Below, piece by piece: positions 58,693-64,000 of a stretch of DNA of 64,000 nt; the first letter of the stretch is position 1; each line of letters opens with the position of its first letter. The stretch is taken from the NCBI GenBank assembly GCA_965218625.1, contig CBDCLG010000012.1, positions 1 through 64,000 on the forward strand, given 5' to 3'. The position numbers and the translations under genes were made by a program. A model generated the notes under the pieces. It had not been told where the DNA came from. It saw only the letters and a list, made by a program, of their open reading frames with translations, and made no database searches. This DNA is from Bin5 sp965218625. GTDB taxonomy: Bacteria > Chloroflexota > Anaerolineae > Caldilineales > Caldilineaceae.

Positions 58693-59607
58693 TCATTTCA
58701 GTTTCTGGCCGAGGACGCGATGCTCAAGGCCGGGGGCTATCGTACGCTCGGTTGCGTTCCAGGTTATGGGAGGCGGTTTGGGCGGTTCGAAGTTGCGAAA
58801 GACTCTGCCCAGAAGCGCGACGGCGACGGCTACATAGACGATGCTGCCGATAAACCAGATCATGCCGCCGCTGATCATCTGATCCTGTAAGGCAGTCAGG
58901 CCCGAGACGGCGAAACGGTCGACATAATAATCGTAGGCAGGGGTGCGGCGGAAGGCAAGGGTGACGCCGGTCACCATATTGGGAACCTCCCCGCCGACTA
59001 TGACGTAGAGAAATCCGACCATCGGGGGCATGGCTGGACGAAGGCGGGGTCCTGTGCCTAGCGGATGCCACCAGAAGAGCATATAGGTAATCCAGACGCC
59101 CCAGAGTGAGAGGCGATAGAGGGCGGGATGGGCGAGCAGACGGTTGGAGACGGCCGGTTCGTGCCAGAGGAGGAAGACGCTGAATGCGAAGAGCCAGAGG
59201 ACGAGAGGGTGCGAGGCGCGGCGGATGAAACGGCCGGAGGGGGTCGACTTTTTGCCTATTCTGACAATCCAGCGGCGGGCGGGCGCGGGAAGGGTGCGCA
59301 GGACGATGTGAACTGGACATGCCAGCCACAAGAGCGGCGGCGCCAGGAGGCCGATGAGAATCTGCTGGGCCGCTTTGCCGATGAGCAATTCCTGCTGGAG
59401 CGCGACGAGCGGGGAAAGGAAGGCCAGGGCCAGGGCCCCCGCGCCGGCAAGGAAGCAGAAGAGGCGCCCGGTGGTGGCGAGCGGGGCGTGTTTGCGGTTC
59501 AGACGCGACCAGGCCCACAAATAGGGCAAGAGGATGAGCAGGAGGGCGGCGGTCGAGCCGGGCTGAAAGGTCCAGTCCTGCAACAGGGCCGGGATCGAGT
59601 GTTCCAT
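58693..59607 (-). CDS. ctaG: Cytochrome c oxidase assembly factor CtaG (caa3_CtaG type)
   Basis: The 304-aa integral membrane protein has about seven helices, family features LLAPPLLWLACPVH, an R-x-x-x-x-P-x-x-x-x-W segment, and LWHEPAVSNRLL. CtaG inserts copper into the oxidase. ATG 59607 (MEHSIPALL) is chosen over the open frame to 59643. No oxidase subunit gene is nearby. Confidence 0.85.
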   Translation of the reverse strand: MEHSIPALLQDWTFQPGSTAALLLILLPYLWAWSRLNRKHAPLATTGRLFCFLAGAGALALAFLSPLVALQQELLIGKAAQQILIGLLAPPLLWLACPVHIVLRTLPAPARRWIVRIGKKSTPSGRFIRRASHPLVLWLFAFSVFLLWHEPAVSNRLLAHPALYRLSLWGVWITYMLFWWHPLGTGPRLRPAMPPMVGFLYVIVGGEVPNMVTGVTLAFRRTPAYDYYVDRFAVSGLTALQDQMISGGMIWFIGSIVYVAVAVALLGRVFRNFEPPKPPPITWNATERTIAPGLEHRVLGQKLK

Positions 59608-59666
59608 GAGTGGAAGGATAGACGCGGATGGAGGAAATGCCAAACGGGCAGGAGACGGTGGCCAGG

Positions 59667-59696
59667 GGTCAGTGGCCGGTGGCCGGGCACTGCAGG
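59667..59696. repeat. Short dispersed repeat, copy B
   Basis: This 30-bp stretch matches 43009-43038 at 26 of 30 positions and lies in the gap between ctaG and the alkyltransferase-like gene. Confidence 0.7.
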
Positions 59697-59756
59697 TGCC
59701 AGCGATTAGGGTTCAGGGGTCAGGAACTGGAGAGGCGTGGGATAGAGGGGAGACGG

Positions 59757-60134
59757 ATGGCACGGGGCGATGAGAGCATATACGGGCAGATATTGATGGT
59801 GGTCCAGCAGATCCCGCGGGGGCGGGTGGCGACGTACGGCCAGATTGCCTGGATCGTGGGTGCGGCGACGCCGCGGATGGCGGGGTATGCGCTGGGGGGG
59901 CTGCCGGCGGACGCGGAGATTCCGTGGCAGCGGGTGGTCAACAGCCGGGGCGGCATCAGTCCGCGCGGGGACCCCTTGGCGACGGACCGGCAACGGAAAC
60001 GGCTGGCTGAGGAGGGGGTGGCGTTTCTGCCGGACGGCCGCATCGACCTGGACCGTTTCGGTTGGGCCGGACCGGAGCCGGACTGGTTGGAGGCGCACGG
60101 GTTCGCGGTCATGCCATGGCGGGCACGGCGCTGA
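59757..60134 (+). CDS. Alkyltransferase-like DNA-binding protein (ATL)
   Basis: The 125-aa protein matches the C-terminal domain of O6-alkylguanine-DNA alkyltransferase (IPRGRVATYGQIAWIVG; AGYALGG), but the P-C-H-R-V active site reads P-W-Q-R-V with Trp for Cys. It therefore cannot accept an alkyl group and belongs to the ATL class, which binds alkylated guanine and signals nucleotide excision repair. ATG 59757 is placed after GAGGGGAGACGG. Confidence 0.9.
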   Translation: MARGDESIYGQILMVVQQIPRGRVATYGQIAWIVGAATPRMAGYALGGLPADAEIPWQRVVNSRGGISPRGDPLATDRQRKRLAEEGVAFLPDGRIDLDRFGWAGPEPDWLEAHGFAVMPWRARR

Positions 60135-60210
60135 GCTGCCAGGAAACGGCCCAAATCGGGGGAACACGACGCTATCAGGCGAGGAGGATGACGCCTGCTC
60201 TGGGCCTGCT

Positions 60211-63200
60211 CTATGTGTTTTCGGTTGCTTCCTGTGGATGAAGGCTGAGACGCCTCTCCAGCAGCGAGGCGACGGCAGTGCGCAGGTCTTCGTCGGCGAA
60301 CCCGCCGAGCAGAGCGAAGATCCCGGTATAGACAACCCAGGCTGGCAAGACCGACAGCCAAGGGCTGGCGCCGAATGCGGACAGTGCATAGACGAAGGCC
60401 CCCATCGCGGAGGCGGAGAGCGCGGGCCGCCAGACCAGTTCGGGCCAGGAAACGGCGCCGACGTGCTGACAAACGCGCCGGCTGAAAAGGAGTAGGAGGC
60501 AGAACTCGCTCAGGATGGTGACAACGGCGGCGCCAATGTAGCTGAAGACAGGGATAAGCAGGAGATTGCCGGCGAGGTTGAAGAGGACGCCGGCGATGAA
60601 GGCCCTGGTCAGGTAACGCTGCTGGTCGGCGGCGATGAGGACGTATTGGGTGACGCTGTTTACGAATCCAACGGGAATGCTCCAGATCATCACTTGCAAT
60701 GCCAATGCTGCGCCGCCGCGGAAGCTGAGCGCCTGGCAGTCGTACGAGGTGAACAGGTTTATGGCAAAGCGGCATGCGTACGGTGGGAGGGCGGAGACCT
60801 CGTAGGCTGCGGCGGTGAAGCGTGCGCCGCCGAGAAGCGCGATGAGGGGATGGGCCAGGAGTGTGACGGTCATGGCGACGGGCAGGCTGAGCAGGAGGAG
60901 GAGACGAAGGCTAAGGGTGTAGGAGCGCAGGAGGGCCGCGCCCTCCTGTTTGGCAAAGCGGCTCATCAGGGGAAAGATGGCCAGGGTGAATGTGCTGGGG
61001 ATGATGTTCAGGCCGTCGAGGTATTTGAGGGCGGCGCTGTAGAGGCCGACGCTGGCTGCTCCGACCAGTGGGCGAAGGAGCCAGATGTCAATGCGCCAGA
61101 ATATGGTGGCGAGGAGGTGGTTGATCATGAGTGGGCCGCTGGTTGAGAGCATCCGTTTTTGCAGCGGCCAATCCCACTTCCATTGCGGTTTGAAGAGTGT
61201 TGAGTGCACAAGCCAGACGAGCCAGATAAGTTGGACGAGATTGACAATGAGCGCGACCAGCGCCAGCCCGACGATTCCCCAGCCAAGCAGCAGCGCGAGC
61301 GCGCCGAGCGTTGCCTGCAGGAGCGCGATTGCGATGCCGAGGCCGGCGGGGTACTCCATTTTTTCGAAGGCGTAGAAGAGGTTGCTGAAGGCGTCGGACC
61401 AGTTGGCGACTAGCATCACAAGGGCGAAAACGGCGACCGCCTGCATTTCTTCCTGGCCGATGCGTTGGGAGAACCAGTATCCACCCACTACCATCGCCAT
61501 GAGGAGCAGACTTGCGGCCCACAGGAGTGTGCGGAGTGCGAGCACATTTGTGAGGAAGCGGCTGGCCTGGTTCTTGTCGGAGGCGACCTCGCGGGTGAGC
61601 AGGGTGCCGAGCCCGTAGCGGCTGAGGATTTCGAAGATGCCGTAGACTGCAATGACCCATGTGTACCTGCCGGCGCCTTCGGGGGCCAGCACGCGCATGT
61701 ATAACATGGCAAAGGCATAGTAGATGCCGCGGTTGGCCAGATTGAGGGCCATGGGGACGAGCGAGTTTTTTGCGATTGTGCGGACCTGGTTGGCGTCGAC
61801 TCCGGGGCGATAGAAGCGGCCCCAGGCCCACCAAATCAGAAGAAGTATGCTGAGCATGGCGGCCAGGAAGCTGACGTAGAGCCCAACTTTGAAGCTCATA
61901 GGGCTGTAGGTGAAGCGTACGGTCCACTGGCCGCTTTGCGGCAGGTAAACGGCGCGAAGGGCGGTGTTGGCGCGATAGATTTTCAACTCTTGCTCATCGT
62001 TTTCGCTGCCGCCGAAGGGTCGGAGATAGGCTTTCCAGCCCTGGTCGAATGCGTCGGTCAGGACGAGCCAGCCGCGGTCGCTCAGATTGATGTCGATGAA
62101 GACGTTGTTGGCGGTGTAGCGGCTGATCGAGGTGTCGGCGACCTGCGGGCTGGAGGGCGTGAGTGCGTTTTCGGCCGCCGGGGCCTCTTCGATGAAGACA
62201 GTGCGGCGCAGGTCGGCTTCGAGGAGAGGTTGTTGCTCTGGCGGGAGGACAAGAGCTTCGGCGGCGATGAAGGCACGAGGGAAGGCCTCCAGATTCTGGT
62301 AGGCTCTTACGGCGCCGTCCTCGTAGACCTTATTCCAGGTGTCGGTGTTGGGTATTACGAGTTCGGAGAGAATGTAGTGGACGCCGAGGAGATCCAGCAG
62401 CGGGTTTTCGAGTGTGGCGTATGGGTTGCCGCCATTGGCAGGCGTGCCGGTAGCATAGATTGGAGCGATGCGGTTGAAGAAAAGCTCATCGCTCTGGTCA
62501 GCGATTCGATTCATCAAGGCTACGTACTGACCGGTGATAATCGAATCGTAGCCGCGGATGTCCTGCCAGCCGTAGTACATGCCGACGTTGGCGTTGAACG
62601 TCTTGCTGCCGGGCTCGTCGAAGGTGGTGAAGCGGAATGGAGCAAAGTGAATCTGAGGATCCGAGCCTGCGCCCTCCCTCTGATTGATGAACCGGACCAC
62701 CGGCGGAACGGTTTCCAGGGGTGAGAGGGAAGAAAGCGAGGTGGGATTGAAGGCGCCGTGGACAGAGAAGAGATCGAGAAAGAGAACAGCAATGAAGGCA
62801 CAGGGAAGGAGGGCGGCAACGCGCGTCTCTCCTGTTCGCTTGAGAGGAATGCCTGCGGCCTCCGTGCTGAGGGATGCCTCCTGTTTCCTGCGCGTCAGCT
62901 TCCACAGGAGCAGTCCGCTGACCGCGGCCAAAATGCCAAGGCGGGTCAGCCCGACGCTTTGATAGCCCCAGAACATTCGCCCGTCGGCAAAGGCCGACTG
63001 CGCCAGGTCGGAGCCTTCCACGACGCGCTGCGCCAGGTTAACGAAGGGGCCGGGAAGGAAATAGGAAGTGACCACGGCCAGGATGGCGGCAAGCCCGGAA
63101 CCGACGAACAGGTATGAGAAGAGGAAGATCGATGTTTTGGATGAAATGCGGAGGCGGCCAAGCCCAAGAGACAACTGGCCGCCGTCCGGGGAGCGGAGGG

Positions 63201-64000
63201 AGAGCCCCTGTTCCAAGCCGATTCCACCAAGAGCGGCCATCGCCAAGGTAAAAGGGAAGACCCAACGGAAGGGACTGTGGAGTTGATTCCAGCCGGGCAG
63301 TCCGTAGAACAGCAGGGCGTACAAGGGTGTGCCGAAAGCGAAAAGCAAGGACAGCAAGGCCAGCGCGGAGAATAGAATTGTGGGAACGCGCAGTGACTGC
63401 CAAGGGGCGCGTTGCTCGCCGGAACTGCCTTTTTTGGCCGCTCCTGACGCCCGCGAGAAGGCGACAACGACCGCCAGCGCAGCCAGCGCCCAAGTGCCGA
63501 CACCGACGTAGGTGCCCCCCTCGACGTAGTTCTTGATACCCCAAAAGATCGTATCGATTGGCTCTCCCAGCCGATTGACCGTCACCGGTCTCCATCGCAT
63601 GGCCCAGAGGTCAAACCAGTGGTGATGGCTGGGGTTGCCGAAAATGTCAGGCAGAGCAAGTGTTAGAATGTGCCGAGTTGGCAAAGACCAGCCGACGACC
63701 TGCTGGTAGGGGGCGGAGCCTTCCCGGAAGTTCTGCGCCACGAATTCAGAGAGCGGAAGTAGCTGCACTGCCCCGATGGCGAGGCCAAGAACTGCCAGCA
63801 ACAGGAGCCAGGCGGAGGTTTTCGCAAGCGCGGGCAAGATTCGAGCGGAGGGTTGTTCAGGTTTACGCGCTGGTCGCGACTCCACGGGGCAGCGCTCTTG
63901 ATCGGTCTGGGCGGGGGGCGGGAATCTACGCCACGCAACGAACAGCCTGGTGGCCGTGTAGAGTCCGGCCACGAGCAGCGTATAGTAAAGAAATTCCGGG
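60211..64000 (-). CDS. YfhO-like/polysaccharide flippase fusion (partial, runs off right edge)
   Basis: The frame has no stop from 64000 to 60211, and the GTG at 63972 is internal to a membrane helix, so the N-terminus is outside the window. The first part (63972 to about 61830) is YfhO-like: multiple membrane helices, then a large extracytoplasmic domain (FYDRGW-like stretch around NLSDRGWLVLTDAFDQGW). From about 61780 a complete MOP/Wzx-type flippase follows (SLVPMALNLANRGIYYAFAM...; about 12-14 helices), ending LHPQEATENT. A glycan-lipid flippase fused to a glycosylation-linked membrane protein suggests a role in cell-surface polysaccharide synthesis. Confidence 0.85.
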   Translation of the reverse strand, partial: PEFLYYTLLVAGLYTATRLFVAWRRFPPPAQTDQERCPVESRPARKPEQPSARILPALAKTSAWLLLLAVLGLAIGAVQLLPLSEFVAQNFREGSAPYQQVVGWSLPTRHILTLALPDIFGNPSHHHWFDLWAMRWRPVTVNRLGEPIDTIFWGIKNYVEGGTYVGVGTWALAALAVVVAFSRASGAAKKGSSGEQRAPWQSLRVPTILFSALALLSLLFAFGTPLYALLFYGLPGWNQLHSPFRWVFPFTLAMAALGGIGLEQGLSLRSPDGGQLSLGLGRLRISSKTSIFLFSYLFVGSGLAAILAVVTSYFLPGPFVNLAQRVVEGSDLAQSAFADGRMFWGYQSVGLTRLGILAAVSGLLLWKLTRRKQEASLSTEAAGIPLKRTGETRVAALLPCAFIAVLFLDLFSVHGAFNPTSLSSLSPLETVPPVVRFINQREGAGSDPQIHFAPFRFTTFDEPGSKTFNANVGMYYGWQDIRGYDSIITGQYVALMNRIADQSDELFFNRIAPIYATGTPANGGNPYATLENPLLDLLGVHYILSELVIPNTDTWNKVYEDGAVRAYQNLEAFPRAFIAAEALVLPPEQQPLLEADLRRTVFIEEAPAAENALTPSSPQVADTSISRYTANNVFIDINLSDRGWLVLTDAFDQGWKAYLRPFGGSENDEQELKIYRANTALRAVYLPQSGQWTVRFTYSPMSFKVGLYVSFLAAMLSILLLIWWAWGRFYRPGVDANQVRTIAKNSLVPMALNLANRGIYYAFAMLYMRVLAPEGAGRYTWVIAVYGIFEILSRYGLGTLLTREVASDKNQASRFLTNVLALRTLLWAASLLLMAMVVGGYWFSQRIGQEEMQAVAVFALVMLVANWSDAFSNLFYAFEKMEYPAGLGIAIALLQATLGALALLLGWGIVGLALVALIVNLVQLIWLVWLVHSTLFKPQWKWDWPLQKRMLSTSGPLMINHLLATIFWRIDIWLLRPLVGAASVGLYSAALKYLDGLNIIPSTFTLAIFPLMSRFAKQEGAALLRSYTLSLRLLLLLSLPVAMTVTLLAHPLIALLGGARFTAAAYEVSALPPYACRFAINLFTSYDCQALSFRGGAALALQVMIWSIPVGFVNSVTQYVLIAADQQRYLTRAFIAGVLFNLAGNLLLIPVFSYIGAAVVTILSEFCLLLLFSRRVCQHVGAVSWPELVWRPALSASAMGAFVYALSAFGASPWLSVLPAWVVYTGIFALLGGFADEDLRTAVASLLERRLSLHPQEATENT

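Overview
The window is GC-rich, densely coded DNA from a free-living bacterium. The best fit is a member of the Chloroflexota (Caldilineae/Anaerolineae-like). This placement is inferred from a mevalonate kinase, a two-subunit-type methylmalonyl-CoA mutase, a BMP-type nucleoside ABC transporter, a SUF operon led by a SufR-like repressor, dispersed TPR proteins and many GTG/TTG starts. No rRNA gene, transposase or CRISPR array is visible. There is one tRNA gene, tRNA-Leu(CAA).

Layout. 0-1.4 kb: an anti-sigma/ECF-sigma pair, with the sigma gene split by a 1-nt frameshift. 1.6-7 kb: tRNA-Leu with a consensus promoter, a four-cNMP-domain tail-anchored protein, a D-threonine-aldolase-like PLP enzyme coupled to a small membrane protein, and a CDP-alcohol phosphotransferase with a DoxX-like tail. 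7.2-12.4 kb: glycogen synthase-like, glgB (1-nt frameshift) and nagA. 12.4-22.8 kb: one long minus-strand unit, reading from bmpA through the ABC permeases and ATPase to an unrecognised 545-aa protein, a histone-deacetylase-like enzyme, a small protein, a glycerophosphodiesterase and mevalonate kinase. 23.4-33.3 kb: rsfS on the plus strand, then a minus-strand unit dnaX-ybaB-recR-mcmA-thioesterase-AAA ATPase-DUF4276-mce-TPR-NDPK-like. 33.4-42.2 kb: a plus-strand accessory region with a HEAT-like protein, an FRG-TPR protein and five further proteins, most built from TPRs. 42.3-49.1 kb: the SUF operon (sufR-C-B-D-rhodanese-sufU-Rieske-sufT). 49.4-54.8 kb: DUF177-rpmF-fabD-fabG-nusB-tatB-tatC-small coiled coil. 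55-60 kb: nucleotidyltransferase plus PAP2, a zinc metallopeptidase lipoprotein, CtaG and an alkyltransferase-like protein. 60.2 kb to the right edge: a YfhO/flippase fusion that runs off the window.

The most interesting non-routine signals are these. (1) A MITE-like element is present in two copies with terminal inverted repeats, a covarying internal hairpin and 10-bp flanking direct repeats. (2) An AAA_21/DUF4276 pair of anti-phage type sits inside the methylmalonyl-CoA operon, and its DUF4276 gene carries an in-frame TGA and a 27-bp tandem duplication. (3) A cluster of FRG and TPR genes lies beside a relic of the sufT 3' end, as if the last TPR gene arrived with a local duplication. (4) The SUF operon has a rhodanese where SufS is expected, and a 12-bp-arm inverted repeat over its promoter. 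(5) A YfhO-like domain is fused to a polysaccharide flippase. The two 1-nt frameshifts, in core-type genes, may be assembly errors.
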